From the NCBI RefSeq assembly GCF_023541015.1, contig NZ_JALNPR010000002.1:1-64000 (forward strand): DNA of 64,000 bases, read 5' to 3'. Position numbers and translations under genes: made by a program. How positions within the stretch are numbered: position 1 is the first letter of the stretch; each line of letters begins with the position of its first letter. Positions 7,706-16,831 of this stretch are shown here, in pieces. Origin of the DNA: Marivivens donghaensis. GTDB lineage: Bacteria; Pseudomonadota; Alphaproteobacteria; Rhodobacterales; Rhodobacteraceae. The notes beneath the pieces are model-generated. The model saw nothing but the letters and a program-made list of their open reading frames with translations, searched no databases and was not told the DNA's origin.

Positions 7706-8136
7706 TGCGCAATCTCTTTTCCGCGATTTCTGGCGGCCTCTTTGGTGCTGGCCTTTTCGTTTCTGGCATGACCGACACCCGTAAGGTCCAAGGCTGGCTC
7801 GACGTGTTCGGCGAATGGGACCCGACGCTTGCCTTTGTGATGGGTGGCGCGATCATTCCGATGTTCTTTGCGTGGCGTTGGACCGAAGGGCGTATGCCCG
7901 CCTTGGGGGGTATGTTCCCGCCGAAACCGAATCCGGTGATCGGTCGCAACCTCGTCCTCGGGTCCACTCTGTTCGGATTCGGCTGGGGTCTGGTCGGCCT
8001 TTGCCCCGGTCCGTCGATTGCTTCGCTCTATTATGGTGGCATTCAGGGTACAGTTTTCGTCCTCGCGATGGGCGCAGGCATGTGGTTCGCACCTTCGATC
8101 AAAGCACGTCTGGACGGAGCCGCTCCGGCGGTTTAA
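7705..8136 (+). CDS. DUF6691 / YeeE-type transporter second half (PmpB-like)
   Basis: A 143-residue membrane protein with four predicted helices, the usual partner of the PmpA-like subunit. It starts at ATG 7705, one base into the preceding stop codon, which indicates coupling. The helix pair around LFGFGWGLVGLCPGPSIASL contains the conserved Gly-Leu-Cys-Pro-Gly motif, the second half of the thiolate relay. The mid-region RNLVLGSTLFG is typical of the family. It is followed after nine bases by a DUF442 gene. Role in sulfur import or export inferred from family and neighbours. Confidence 0.8.
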   Translation: MRNLFSAISGGLFGAGLFVSGMTDTRKVQGWLDVFGEWDPTLAFVMGGAIIPMFFAWRWTEGRMPALGGMFPPKPNPVIGRNLVLGSTLFGFGWGLVGLCPGPSIASLYYGGIQGTVFVLAMGAGMWFAPSIKARLDGAAPAV

Positions 8137-8145
8137 TCCTGCGCT

Positions 8146-8571
8146 ATGGATATACGCACGATCACTGACAGCTATGCTGTGACCCCGCAAATCACCCCCG
8201 AAGACCTCGACGCGATCAAAGCGGCAGGGTTCGTGGCGGTTATCAATAACCGCCCCGATTCGGAGATCCCGCCGGAGTGGCAGTCTGACGCGATGAAGAT
8301 CGCCGTTGAGGGCGCAGGATTGACCTATTTGGTCAACCCCGTCACCCACGCAGGGCTGAACATGGACATGGTCGCGTTGCAGATGGCGACCATCGACTCC
8401 GCTGGTGGGCCTGTGCTGGCCTATTGCGCATCGGGCACACGGTCGTCGATCGTTTGGTCCTTGGGTATGGCAGGCAAAATGCCGACCGAAGCGATCATCA
8501 ACGCGACTGCACGTGCGGGCTATGACCTCTCAGGTCTCGCCGCCCGTATCGATGGCCTTGCTGAGGGGTAA
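8146..8571 (+). CDS. DUF442 / TIGR01244-family sulfur-transferase-like protein
   Basis: A 141-residue protein of the family found as the N-terminal domain of Blh proteins in sulfide operons. The active loop is CASGTRS with Cys94 and Arg99. The C-x2-G-x-R spacing is that of rhodanese loops, one residue shorter than the protein tyrosine phosphatase loop although the fold family is often called phosphatase-like. A second copy, as the N-terminal domain of the sulfide:quinone reductase at 45796, has the same Cys94 and a similar N terminus. Spacing of nine bases from the transporter gene suggests one operon. The last 42 bases overlap the convergent FliM/N-like gene. Sulfur transfer is inferred, not proven. 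Confidence 0.8.
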   Translation: MDIRTITDSYAVTPQITPEDLDAIKAAGFVAVINNRPDSEIPPEWQSDAMKIAVEGAGLTYLVNPVTHAGLNMDMVALQMATIDSAGGPVLAYCASGTRSSIVWSLGMAGKMPTEAIINATARAGYDLSGLAARIDGLAEG

Positions 8572-9453
8572 GGGCGCGGCCTGACGGGGCGGTTCTGCCA
8601 CCGTCACCTCTGACAATTGCGCGGGCTGCGCGGGTTCAATCCGCACGGCCCGTTGCCCCGCCATCTGGCCCAAACGGCCCATGGCGACACAGGTTCCATC
8701 TGGCCCTTCCAGACGCACAGAACCGACCGTCGCCCCGTAAAGCGGCACAACATCCCCCACAGACAAACCTTCGACCTGCGCTAGCGGCAGCGAAATCCGT
8801 GCGAGAATGCCGTTCAGTTGCGCGTGAGTATCTAGAACCGACTGACGCAAGTTATTGGACCATTGGGTCGACGGTTCTTTGGCCTGCGGTTTCGGCGCTG
8901 GAGGCAGCGCAACCACCAACTCAGCCGCGCGGGAAGTGTCGCCAAATCTAACCGCGAACCGCACCACCCTATAGGTCGTCGCGGCCAATATCATAGGCAC
9001 CTGACGCGGTGTGGGGATCGATGCGCCGATCGTCACCGCCGTGAGCCAGTCGACCAGATCGGTGTCCGCCAAGCCTCCCATAAGGTGATCAAAACAGGTG
9101 GCCAAGAACGGCAAACACAACGCGCGATCTGTGGCGGTCATTGGACGCGCTGCCGTCTCACGATCCACCACACGACCAATGGTCTGTATCTGCGTCAGCG
9201 CCGCGACGAGCGTTGGATCACAGGCCAACAGCCCCACAGCGATCCCACGGTCGAGCCCGATGATTACCCCGTTGGAGAGTGACGCCGCGAGGTCGTCCAC
9301 ATCAACCTCGGACAACGCAACATCGACGGACACAGGAACACCAAACACCCGATCATAGGCCCGCACGACCGCCAACCGCAAGGCGCGGTCGGGCGTCCCA
9401 ACTGGTGCATCGGGGGGCTTGCGTAACATGCGGTGTAAGACGGGCGTATCCAT
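8530..9453 (-). CDS. FliM/FliN-type C-terminal domain protein
   Basis: A 307-residue soluble protein. The C-terminal third (about 215-275) has the SpoA/FliN-like pattern, with ILARISLPLAQVEGLSVGDVVPL followed by a short beta-rich segment, as in flagellar motor switch and type III secretion C-ring proteins. The N-terminal two thirds have no motif I can name. It lies 19 bases after the sensor kinase stop and is probably the last gene of that minus-strand group. No other flagellar gene is nearby. It could be a divergent FliM relative linked to signalling; assignment of the domain is moderately sure, the role is not. Confidence 0.65.
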   Translation of the reverse strand: MDTPVLHRMLRKPPDAPVGTPDRALRLAVVRAYDRVFGVPVSVDVALSEVDVDDLAASLSNGVIIGLDRGIAVGLLACDPTLVAALTQIQTIGRVVDRETAARPMTATDRALCLPFLATCFDHLMGGLADTDLVDWLTAVTIGASIPTPRQVPMILAATTYRVVRFAVRFGDTSRAAELVVALPPAPKPQAKEPSTQWSNNLRQSVLDTHAQLNGILARISLPLAQVEGLSVGDVVPLYGATVGSVRLEGPDGTCVAMGRLGQMAGQRAVRIEPAQPAQLSEVTVAEPPRQAAPLPLSKAIDTGGET

Positions 9454-9472
9454 GGCCCGCCGACATTATCCC

Positions 9473-12160
9473 TCAACGTGTTAGCGCGGGGTTAACGGCG
9501 GCTGGCAAAACGACACGAAACGCAGCACCACCCTGCCCCGGAAGGTAAGTGATTGTACCACCCAAGCGGGTCATAATCTCGCGACAAATGGCGAGGCCGA
9601 GGCCCGCACCGCCTGCTTTGCGATGATCGGAGAGCCGCGAGAACTTCTCAAAGATTACCTGTTGGTTCTCTTTGGTGATCCCCGCGCCGTTGTCGATGAA
9701 ATCAACGACCCATTCGCCCGCGACCTTGCGCGGTTCAATTCGCAGAACAGGACGCTTTGCATCGCAGTATTTCCCAGCGTTTGCGATGAGATTGATGAAC
9801 ACCTGCGTCAGACGATCCAGATCGGTGTAGAGCGGAATGGTCTCTTCGCCATCGCGCCGTTTCACCGTGATCGCCGTGGGGCTATGCGCCGTCGCCGAAA
9901 CCGCGCGATCAATGACTGTCTTAAGGTTGCCTTGCGCCATGTTCAGCGTCACCTGACCGTTTTCCAACACGCTGAGGTCCAGAAGGTCATCGAGCAAGCG
10001 GGTCAACCGCATCGCCTCATCATGGATGATGCCCGAATATTTCGACAGTTCATCGTCTGACATTCCGCCTTCGCGCAGGATTTCAGAGAAGGATCGGATC
10101 GAGGTCATCGGCGTCCGCAGTTCGTGGCTGATCTGGGATAGGAAGGCGTCCTTCTGGATCGACAATTGGGTGAGCTTTTCATTGGCATCGCGCAGCTGGC
10201 GGGCGGTGCGCTCTTGCTCTGCCGACTTTTGCTCCAGTCGGTTGGAATATTCCATGATCTGCGCAGCCTCGTCCGCCACGGCGATCAGGTCCTCAACGGA
10301 CACGGACGCACCTTGGATGAATTGACCAACCATCGCGTGGGCTGTTGCGGCCCCCACCGACCCTGCCAATTCCCGCTCTAGGTTTTGGACGAACTCTGGC
10401 GTCACCTCGGGCAGATAGCCCGCCTTACCCTGCCGCTGCGCCTCTTGCTGGAACAGAACCTGCGCCTCGTTCGAACCAAGGATACGCTGCGCCATAATCA
10501 ACAAATCTTCGGCCTCAGCCGTTGAGGTCGTCCACGCCCGCGCCCCTTCGGAGTGCTCAAAGATGTTGACGAATTGCGCGCCCTGCAACCGCTCCAACGG
10601 CTGCGGGAAGGTCAAGACAGAGCCAAAGAAGAACGCGACAGAATTGAGCAGCATCGACCACATCAGCGCATGGATCAACGGGTCGATTTCCGTGATCCCA
10701 AAGAGCGCCTGCGGACGGAGCGCCGCAATCCCGAACGGCCCATGATCAATGACAGTTTGTGGCAGGATGCCATCAGGCCCAAAGGAGGGCAGGAACAGTG
10801 ACCATGCCCAGATGACAAAGCCAACGGTGATGCCTGCCACTGCGCCCCAACGGGTCGCACCACGCCAGAAAATCCCGCCGATCATCGCGGGGAGCACCTG
10901 CACGACGCCTGCGAATGAGATCAGACCGATGGCGGCGAGTGCTTCACCGCCACCCGAAAGACGGAAGTAAATGTAACCGAGCAGCAGAACACCCGCGATG
11001 GACAGGCGGCGCGCGCCGATCACCAACTGACGGATATCGCCAGAGACCACCGCCCCCGGCCCTTTGGACGAAAGCCAGAGCGGCGTCACGATGTGGTTCG
11101 AAATCATCGTCGCCAGCGCGATCGTTGCCACAATCACCATTGAGGTCGCGGACGAGAACCCGCCAAGGAACGAGAAGATCGCCAAGCCGTCGAGCCCTTG
11201 GCTCAGCGGGATGGTCAGAACGAACAAGTCGGGGTTGGACCCCTCAGGCAGGATTTTCAGACCCACCACCGCAATCGGCACGACGAAAAGGCTCATCGTC
11301 AGGAGGTAGAGAGGAAAGGCCCAACTGGCGGTGATCAGGTTCTTTTCATCGGCGTTTTCGACGACCAGAACCTGAAACATACGCGGCAGGGTCAGAAATG
11401 CAGCGCCTGAGAGGAACGTCAGGCCCACCCAGCGGCCGCTGGATTGCTGCCATTGCGCGATGTCAGATGTGTCGATCAGGTCGATCATCGGGCCAAAGCC
11501 GCCCGCAACGCCCCAGACCACAAAGACCCCAACCGCGACCAAGGCGCAGAGTTTCACCACCGCTTCGACCGCGATCGCCATCACGATCCCGTGGTGACGT
11601 TCGTTCGCATCAAGGTTCCGCGTACCAAAGATAATCGTAAACACGGCAAGGCCCAAGGCGACCCATAGGGCGGAGCGGGTGAGGTCTTCGCTCAACCAAC
11701 TGTCGCCCGCCGCATCGGCGAAGACTGCGAACGACAGTGTGACAGACTGGAGCTGCAGCGCGAGGTAGGGCGTGGCGGCCACCACCATCAACAGCGTCAC
11801 CATCACGCCCAGCGCGGTCGATTTCCCGAACCGCGATGACACGAGGTCTGCAATTGATGTGATCCGCTGGCTGCGTCCGATCCGCACCAATTTGCGAAGA
11901 ACCCACCACCAGCCGATCATCACAACCGTCGGGCCGAGGTAGATCGTCAGATACTCTAGCCCCGACCGCGCCGCATAGCCCACCGCGCCGTAAAACGTCC
12001 AAGCCGTGCAATAGATCGACAGGGAGAGCGTATAGATCCACGGTGACCGCAGCCACGCGCCCGACCCCTTTTCCGCGCTTCGTTCGGCGGCAAAGGCGAT
12101 GACGAAAAGGAACGCGACATAGGCGAGCGCCACAGCCAGCAGGAGGTTAAACGACACCAT
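9473..12160 (-). CDS. SLC5-type sensor histidine kinase (CrbS/acetate-switch-like)
   Basis: An 895-residue fusion of a sodium:solute symporter (SLC5/PutP fold) with a histidine kinase. Residues about 1-500 contain roughly thirteen transmembrane helices. A cytoplasmic linker follows, with a coiled coil (SNRLEQKSAEQERTARQLR), then the dimerisation helix with the H-box SQISHELRTP near residue 680, and an HATPase with N-box (INLIANAGKY), DNGAGI and GLGLAI motifs. CrbS-like kinases of this form respond to acetate or related compounds. Its partner is likely the receiver at 12414. The start overlaps the preceding small gene's stop (TGATG-type coupling). The ligand is inferred only from family. Confidence 0.85.
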   Translation of the reverse strand: MVSFNLLLAVALAYVAFLFVIAFAAERSAEKGSGAWLRSPWIYTLSLSIYCTAWTFYGAVGYAARSGLEYLTIYLGPTVVMIGWWWVLRKLVRIGRSQRITSIADLVSSRFGKSTALGVMVTLLMVVAATPYLALQLQSVTLSFAVFADAAGDSWLSEDLTRSALWVALGLAVFTIIFGTRNLDANERHHGIVMAIAVEAVVKLCALVAVGVFVVWGVAGGFGPMIDLIDTSDIAQWQQSSGRWVGLTFLSGAAFLTLPRMFQVLVVENADEKNLITASWAFPLYLLTMSLFVVPIAVVGLKILPEGSNPDLFVLTIPLSQGLDGLAIFSFLGGFSSATSMVIVATIALATMISNHIVTPLWLSSKGPGAVVSGDIRQLVIGARRLSIAGVLLLGYIYFRLSGGGEALAAIGLISFAGVVQVLPAMIGGIFWRGATRWGAVAGITVGFVIWAWSLFLPSFGPDGILPQTVIDHGPFGIAALRPQALFGITEIDPLIHALMWSMLLNSVAFFFGSVLTFPQPLERLQGAQFVNIFEHSEGARAWTTSTAEAEDLLIMAQRILGSNEAQVLFQQEAQRQGKAGYLPEVTPEFVQNLERELAGSVGAATAHAMVGQFIQGASVSVEDLIAVADEAAQIMEYSNRLEQKSAEQERTARQLRDANEKLTQLSIQKDAFLSQISHELRTPMTSIRSFSEILREGGMSDDELSKYSGIIHDEAMRLTRLLDDLLDLSVLENGQVTLNMAQGNLKTVIDRAVSATAHSPTAITVKRRDGEETIPLYTDLDRLTQVFINLIANAGKYCDAKRPVLRIEPRKVAGEWVVDFIDNGAGITKENQQVIFEKFSRLSDHRKAGGAGLGLAICREIMTRLGGTITYLPGQGGAAFRVVLPAAVNPALTR

Positions 12161-12408
12161 CAGCGATCATCGCTCCGATCAGTGGCCAGAAATCGGGCGA
12201 TCCCCGCCGAAACGCCCAGAGCGCAGAACCAGACCGTAAAGAGATAGATCAGCGCATCCGCTGTGCCTAGTTCGCCATTTCGGTCCCACAATAGCGGAAT
12301 ACAGAAAAGAATCCCGATTAGAACCGGCAGCACACGCGCCACGTCACGCATACGGCGGCGGCGATATCCTGCGCGTTCGAGAAAGGTATTTTTGGTAGGC
12401 CGCGCCAT
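12160..12408 (-). CDS. Small membrane protein encoded upstream of the sensor kinase
   Basis: An 82-residue protein with a basic N terminus (RAGYRRRRMRDVA) and two hydrophobic helices (VLPVLIGILFCIPLLW and ALIYLFTVWFCALGVSAGIA). The stop codon shares a base with the start of the SLC5-kinase gene, indicating translational coupling and possible stoichiometric association with the kinase. Similar short membrane genes precede SLC5-type sensor kinases and symporters, where they may be accessory subunits; that link is my inference. Confidence 0.7.
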   Translation of the reverse strand: MARPTKNTFLERAGYRRRRMRDVARVLPVLIGILFCIPLLWDRNGELGTADALIYLFTVWFCALGVSAGIARFLATDRSDDR

Positions 12409-12413
12409 CGCGC

Positions 12414-12782
12414 TTAGTCACGCACCAAGGCGCGCACGCTTTCCAGAACTTCAGCGTTCGAAAACGGTTTGGTCATGAATTGCGTCACTCCGAGCCGTTC
12501 AGCCATTTCGCGGTCGCGGGTTTGGCCCCGCGCGGTCAGCATCAGAACGGGCAAGTCTGTGGTTTGGGGGGACTCGCGCAGGTCGCGCAGAATGTCAAAG
12601 CCGCTTTTGCCAGGCAGCATCACATCCAGAATGATCAAGTCGGGCGGTGTCGCGGTGATCCGTTCGTTGGCGGTTTCACCATCGGAATGGGTATGCACGG
12701 TCCACCCGTCTCGCGACAGGATAAAGCTGATCGCTTCAATGATGTTCGGTTCATCTTCGATGACCAAAACCCGTTTTGCCAT
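12414..12782 (-). CDS. Single-domain response regulator (CheY-like receiver)
   Basis: A 122-residue stand-alone receiver with no output domain. Acidic residues Glu9, Asp10, Glu11 form the metal pocket, Asp53 in LIILDVMLPG is the phospho-acceptor, and LTARG and TKPF supply the conserved Thr/Ser and Lys. It sits between the ScfR-type regulator and the small membrane gene, five bases from the latter, in line with the SLC5-kinase, so it is the likely phosphotransfer partner. Without a DNA-binding domain its output must go through protein contact, with the FliM/N-like protein or the XRE regulator as local candidates. Confidence 0.85.
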   Translation of the reverse strand: MAKRVLVIEDEPNIIEAISFILSRDGWTVHTHSDGETANERITATPPDLIILDVMLPGKSGFDILRDLRESPQTTDLPVLMLTARGQTRDREMAERLGVTQFMTKPFSNAEVLESVRALVRD

Positions 12783-12857
12783 TCCTCAGCCCCTCCCAAG
12801 ACGTCGGTTTCCGCCTGACTATCACCGTAATAGGCGCCACTGTCAAAGCTGTGATTG

Positions 12858-14144
12858 TTAAACCGCATCCTCGTTCAAGATCGACGGTTCGCGGCGGGCG
12901 CGGCAACCACTGCGGGGACAAATTCGGCAGGATGTGCCGACAGGATCTGCAGGACCGCCCGAGGGTGTCACCGACCGCACCAGCATGACGGCCTCCATCG
13001 TTGCGGGCGCGTCAAAGCTCGCGGCACCTGCGGGGGACGCAATCGCATAGCAACGGAACCGCCCGCCACTCTCTACCGGCAACTGCACGTCGCGTCGAAT
13101 GGGCTGCATCGGTTGGCTAAAAGCGCGGAACAGTGGCCAGAGCGGACAGGCTGCCGCCGCACGGGGCAAGCCGAAACCAGAAACCTGACGCTGCAATGTA
13201 ATCGCCCCCGCCGCATCGCAGATCACGAGGCCAAAGGCGGGATGGCCGCTTTCGGACGGCAAAGTCGCGAGCCGTCGCATCGCCGCCGCCAAAGGCACGC
13301 CAAAACGACCCGCCAACAGCGCGGGATCATGACCCACCTCAATCGCTGCCGCCGAGAACTCCTTCAGCGGCATTGTTTCAGCATCGGCGAGGTAGCGCGT
13401 CCGATAATCTGACAAGAGGGCCGAAGCCGCCTTGGACCGTAGCATCGGCGCACGTTGGGGCGCCCCATCGCCCTCAAGATACGGCAAGTGGAACCCCTGC
13501 GCATCGAGGTAGGTTTCTAATTCTTCTTGAGGGGACAGGGACGCGGTGCCCTCTTCGCTCGGCGCATCGAGGTAGGACACAAGCGCCCGCGAGGCTTCGG
13601 CCAAACGTTGACTGTCCTCATATATATTACGGTGGAACCGACGTTCCCAATCGCGGTCAATGTCGTCATCACTGACAAGGATCGACGCCGCAGATCGGAT
13701 CGAGGTCACTGACGAAATCACCTCGTGCAAGGATGTCGCCAGCTGAGGATCGTGGGCCAGTCGGTCGGTCAACACTTTGACCCGCGCCTCTAGTTCATCG
13801 ATCCGCTTATCCTGACGCACAACGAGCGAAGCCCAACCGATGAAACGGCCCGCGAAGTCTTCTGTCCGCGACACCTCTGCCCCAGCGGCCCGATCCCGCG
13901 CAGCAGAAGCGCGCAACTGATCCAAGAGCGCCGTTTCCGCCCCTTCGGTCAGCGCAGATGGGTCTACTTGCATCGCCCGCGCGAGGTCGTTGAGCAGTTT
14001 TCCCGCGATTCTGCGACGGTTGTGTTCGATCAAATTCAGGTAGGAGGCCGATATTCCGACCGCATTTGCCAGATCTGTTTGTCGTATACCAAGGTCGACA
14101 CGCCGTTCGCGAATTCGGGACCCTGTTAACTGGCGCTGCACCAT
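12858..14144 (-). CDS. XRE-family regulator with ScfR/RamB-type C-terminal domain
   Basis: A 428-residue transcription factor. The N-terminal HTH_3 region reads IRERRVDLGIRQTDLANAVGISASYLNLIEHNRR. The C terminus ends with CRICPRSGCRARREPSIL, the cysteine-rich signature of the ScfR/RamB/DUF2083 short-chain fatty-acid regulator family, which senses acyl-CoA or carboxylate pools and controls acetate, propionate or glyoxylate metabolism. The start MVQRQL at 14144 is preferred over 14180. It heads the minus-strand group with the receiver and SLC5-kinase, supporting an acetate/carboxylate theme, and is divergent from the ABC transporter operon at 14367. Confidence 0.8.
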   Translation of the reverse strand: MVQRQLTGSRIRERRVDLGIRQTDLANAVGISASYLNLIEHNRRRIAGKLLNDLARAMQVDPSALTEGAETALLDQLRASAARDRAAGAEVSRTEDFAGRFIGWASLVVRQDKRIDELEARVKVLTDRLAHDPQLATSLHEVISSVTSIRSAASILVSDDDIDRDWERRFHRNIYEDSQRLAEASRALVSYLDAPSEEGTASLSPQEELETYLDAQGFHLPYLEGDGAPQRAPMLRSKAASALLSDYRTRYLADAETMPLKEFSAAAIEVGHDPALLAGRFGVPLAAAMRRLATLPSESGHPAFGLVICDAAGAITLQRQVSGFGLPRAAAACPLWPLFRAFSQPMQPIRRDVQLPVESGGRFRCYAIASPAGAASFDAPATMEAVMLVRSVTPSGGPADPVGTSCRICPRSGCRARREPSILNEDAV

Positions 14145-14195
14145 CGTGATTCCTTCAACGTTTTCAGTCTGTTTCCGCACCTGCGAGAAAACGAT

Positions 14196-14234
14196 TTTAC
14201 AACGTATACCACAGCATTGTGATTTTCTTTACAA
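14196..14234. promoter_or_regulatory. Direct repeats TTTACAA between XRE regulator and transporter operon
   Basis: Two identical heptamers TTTACAA at 14196-14202 and 14228-14234, 32 bases apart start to start (three helical turns), lie in the 222-bp divergent gap between 14144 and 14367. They might be half-sites for the XRE regulator. The heptamers are short and the region is AT-rich, so chance is possible. Confidence 0.3.
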
Positions 14235-14366
14235 AAAAATCATTATATCCAAGTGACTTGTTGCCCGATTTTCGAAACTCCCTTGATAATGACCTTGCAT
14301 GTAAAAATGCTTTTCGCATCGGGAAGGAGGAGCCCGGCGCGGATTTTCACAATAGGGAGGATAATA

Positions 14367-15710
14367 ATGTCCAATAAATTCTCGCGTCGTGGCGTGCTGA
14401 AGTCTGGCGCTATCGCCGGCTCTGGCCTGCTTCTGCCGACTTACCTACGCGCTGAAAGCCACAGCGGCTTTACTAATGCCCCAACAGGCAGCGAAGTCGT
14501 GTTTGGTTTCAACGTTCCGCAAACTGGCCCCTACTCTGAGGAAGGTCTCGACGAACTGCGCGCATTCCAGCTCGCTGTTGAGCACCTGAACGGCGAAGGC
14601 GACGGCGGTATGCTGAACACCTTCTCGTCCAAAGCACTCGATGGCGCTGGTATCCTGGGCAAGAAAGTGACCTTCGTCACTGGTGACACCCAGACCAAAT
14701 CTGACGTTGCACGTGCATCCGCACAGTCGATGATCCAGAAAGACGGCGCTGTGATGATCACTGGCGGTTCGTCCTCGGGCGTGGCTGTTGCTGTTCAGGG
14801 TCTGTGTCAAGAAGCTGGCGTGATCTTCATGGCCGCTCTGACCCACTCGAACGACACAACCGGTAAAGACCGCAAGGCAAACGGTTTCCGTCACTTCTTT
14901 AACGCCTACATGTCGGGTGCTGCTCTGGCTCCGGTTCTGGGCAGCGCCTATGGCACCGAGCGTCGCGCGTATCACCTCACCGCTGACTACACTTGGGGCT
15001 GGACACAGGAAGAGTCGATCGCGGCATCCACCGAAGCTCTCGGCTGGCAGACCGTTGAGAAGGTTCGCACGCCAGTTGGCGCAGGCGACTTCTCGTCCTA
15101 CATCGCGCCAGTTCTGAACTCGGGCGCAGATGTTCTGATCCTGAACCACTACGGCGGGGACATGGTGAACTCGCTGTCGCAAGCAGTTCAGTTCGGTCTT
15201 CGTGACAAGATGGTGAACGGCAAGCAGTTCGAAATCGTTGTTCCGCTCTACTCGGAACTGATGGCGGCTGGTGCTGGCTCTAACATCCAAGGCGTATACG
15301 GTTCGATGAACTGGAACTGGCAGCTGCAAGACGCTGGCACCCAGGCCTTCGTAAAATCGTTCGGCGAAAAATATGGCCGTCCGCCGTCAAACGCTGCACA
15401 CACCTCGTATGTTCAGACCCTGCTCTATGCAGATGCTGTAACCCGCGCAGGTACCTTCAACCCATGTGGCGTTGTCGAAGCTCTCGAAGATTTCGAATTC
15501 GACGGCATGGGCAACGGTCCGGTTCTGTACCGCGGTGCGGACCACCAGTGCTTCAAAGACGTTCTGGTTATGAAGGGCGCAGAGAACCCGACCAACGAAT
15601 ACGACACGCTGGAAATCGTTGAAACGACCCCGCGTGCTCAGGTCGAATACGAACCGGATCACCCGATGTTCGCCGGTGGCGACCTCGGTCAGTGTAACCC
15701 GGGCGCTTAA
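14367..15710 (+). CDS. ABC transporter substrate-binding protein, type I periplasmic fold (LivK-like), Tat-exported
   Basis: A 447-residue binding protein. It starts at ATG 14367 after AGGGAGG. The N terminus carries a twin-arginine signal (SRRGVLKSG followed by a hydrophobic stretch to about residue 30). The mature sequence follows the Peripla_BP_6 pattern: VVFGFNVPQTGPYSEEG, then the region MITGGSSSGVAVAV and TADYTWGW. It belongs to the branched-chain-amino-acid/urea/amide superfamily and heads a five-gene operon with two permeases and two ATPases. The substrate cannot be read from sequence. Binding-protein first is usual for periplasmic excess. Confidence 0.85.
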   Translation: MSNKFSRRGVLKSGAIAGSGLLLPTYLRAESHSGFTNAPTGSEVVFGFNVPQTGPYSEEGLDELRAFQLAVEHLNGEGDGGMLNTFSSKALDGAGILGKKVTFVTGDTQTKSDVARASAQSMIQKDGAVMITGGSSSGVAVAVQGLCQEAGVIFMAALTHSNDTTGKDRKANGFRHFFNAYMSGAALAPVLGSAYGTERRAYHLTADYTWGWTQEESIAASTEALGWQTVEKVRTPVGAGDFSSYIAPVLNSGADVLILNHYGGDMVNSLSQAVQFGLRDKMVNGKQFEIVVPLYSELMAAGAGSNIQGVYGSMNWNWQLQDAGTQAFVKSFGEKYGRPPSNAAHTSYVQTLLYADAVTRAGTFNPCGVVEALEDFEFDGMGNGPVLYRGADHQCFKDVLVMKGAENPTNEYDTLEIVETTPRAQVEYEPDHPMFAGGDLGQCNPGA

Positions 15711-15805
15711 TCACCACTCACATAGGCCGGTCGCGCACAATGCGCGGCCGGTTCGCCCCCGTCAACGCACGGGGGTTTAGCCACTCCCAAGACAGGGCGG
15801 GGACA

Positions 15806-16828
15806 ATGGACGCTATTATCCTGCAGTTTTTCAATGGCCTTGAAAAAGGCTCGGCCTACGCGCTGATCGCGTTGGGCCTTACTCTCATCTTCGGCACATT
15901 GGGTGTTGTGAACTTTGCGCACGGTGCGCTGTTCATGATCGGCGCCTTCTGCGCTGTGACCTTGCGAAAGGTTTTCGAAATTTCGAAAGTCTCGCTCGAT
16001 CCGACCAAGACCGACTTCTTGGGCAAACCTCTCGAGGTTAAGACACCCTATGTCGAGGCATGGTTCGGCGAGACCGTCGGGTCTGCGATGATCAACTATT
16101 CCGTGCCGCTGGCCATCCTACTGACCATCCCCGTGATGCTCTTTGTCGGTTGGGCGATGGAGCGCGGACTGATCAAACACTTCTACAAACGCCCCCACGC
16201 GGACCAGATCCTTGTGACCTTTGGTCTGGCGATCGTGCTGCAAGAGATCGTGAAGTATTTCTTTGGCGCGAACCCAATCCAGATGATGGCACCGTCCGAC
16301 TATTCGGGCACCGTGAACATTGGTGCGATGTTGGGCATGGATATCTTCTATCCTGTGTGGCGTTTGGTTTACTTCTTCTTCTCGGCTGTGATCATCGGCG
16401 GCGTCTTTGCCTTCCTTCAGTTCACCACCTTCGGGATGGTTGTTCGCGCAGGTATGGCTGACCGTGAAACGGTGGGCCTTCTAGGGATCGACATCGACAA
16501 ACGCTTTACCCTGATGTTCGGCCTCGCTGCTGGCGTCGCGGGTCTGGCGGGTGTGATGTATACGCCAATCCTGTCGCCCAACTACCACATGGGTATGGAC
16601 TTCCTCGTGCTGTCCTTTGTTGTGGTGGTTGTGGGTGGCATGGGTTCGCTTCCGGGCGCTGTGGCTGCGGGCTTCCTCTTGGGCATTCTGCAGTCCTTTG
16701 CATCGCTCAACGAAGTCAAAGCGATCATCCCCGGCATCGACCAGATCATCATCTACCTCGTCGCCATCGTCATTCTACTTACCCGTCCACGTGGCCTCAT
16801 GGGTCGCAAGGGCGTGATGGAGGACTAA
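15806..16828 (+). CDS. Branched-chain-amino-acid-type ABC permease (LivH-like)
   Basis: A 340-residue permease with about eight hydrophobic helices. It starts at ATG 15806 (MDAIILQFFNGLEKGSAYAL, the typical LivH opening) after GGCGGGGAC, not at the upstream frame start. Family loops are visible around GMVVRAGMADRETVGLLGID, the region that contacts the ATPase, and GAVAAGFLLGILQSF near the end. It has a roughly 40-residue periplasmic insertion (about residues 50-90) relative to short LivH proteins. It follows the binding-protein gene by 95 bp and is four bases from the next permease gene. Confidence 0.85.
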   Translation: MDAIILQFFNGLEKGSAYALIALGLTLIFGTLGVVNFAHGALFMIGAFCAVTLRKVFEISKVSLDPTKTDFLGKPLEVKTPYVEAWFGETVGSAMINYSVPLAILLTIPVMLFVGWAMERGLIKHFYKRPHADQILVTFGLAIVLQEIVKYFFGANPIQMMAPSDYSGTVNIGAMLGMDIFYPVWRLVYFFFSAVIIGGVFAFLQFTTFGMVVRAGMADRETVGLLGIDIDKRFTLMFGLAAGVAGLAGVMYTPILSPNYHMGMDFLVLSFVVVVVGGMGSLPGAVAAGFLLGILQSFASLNEVKAIIPGIDQIIIYLVAIVILLTRPRGLMGRKGVMED

Positions 16829-16831
16829 TCC

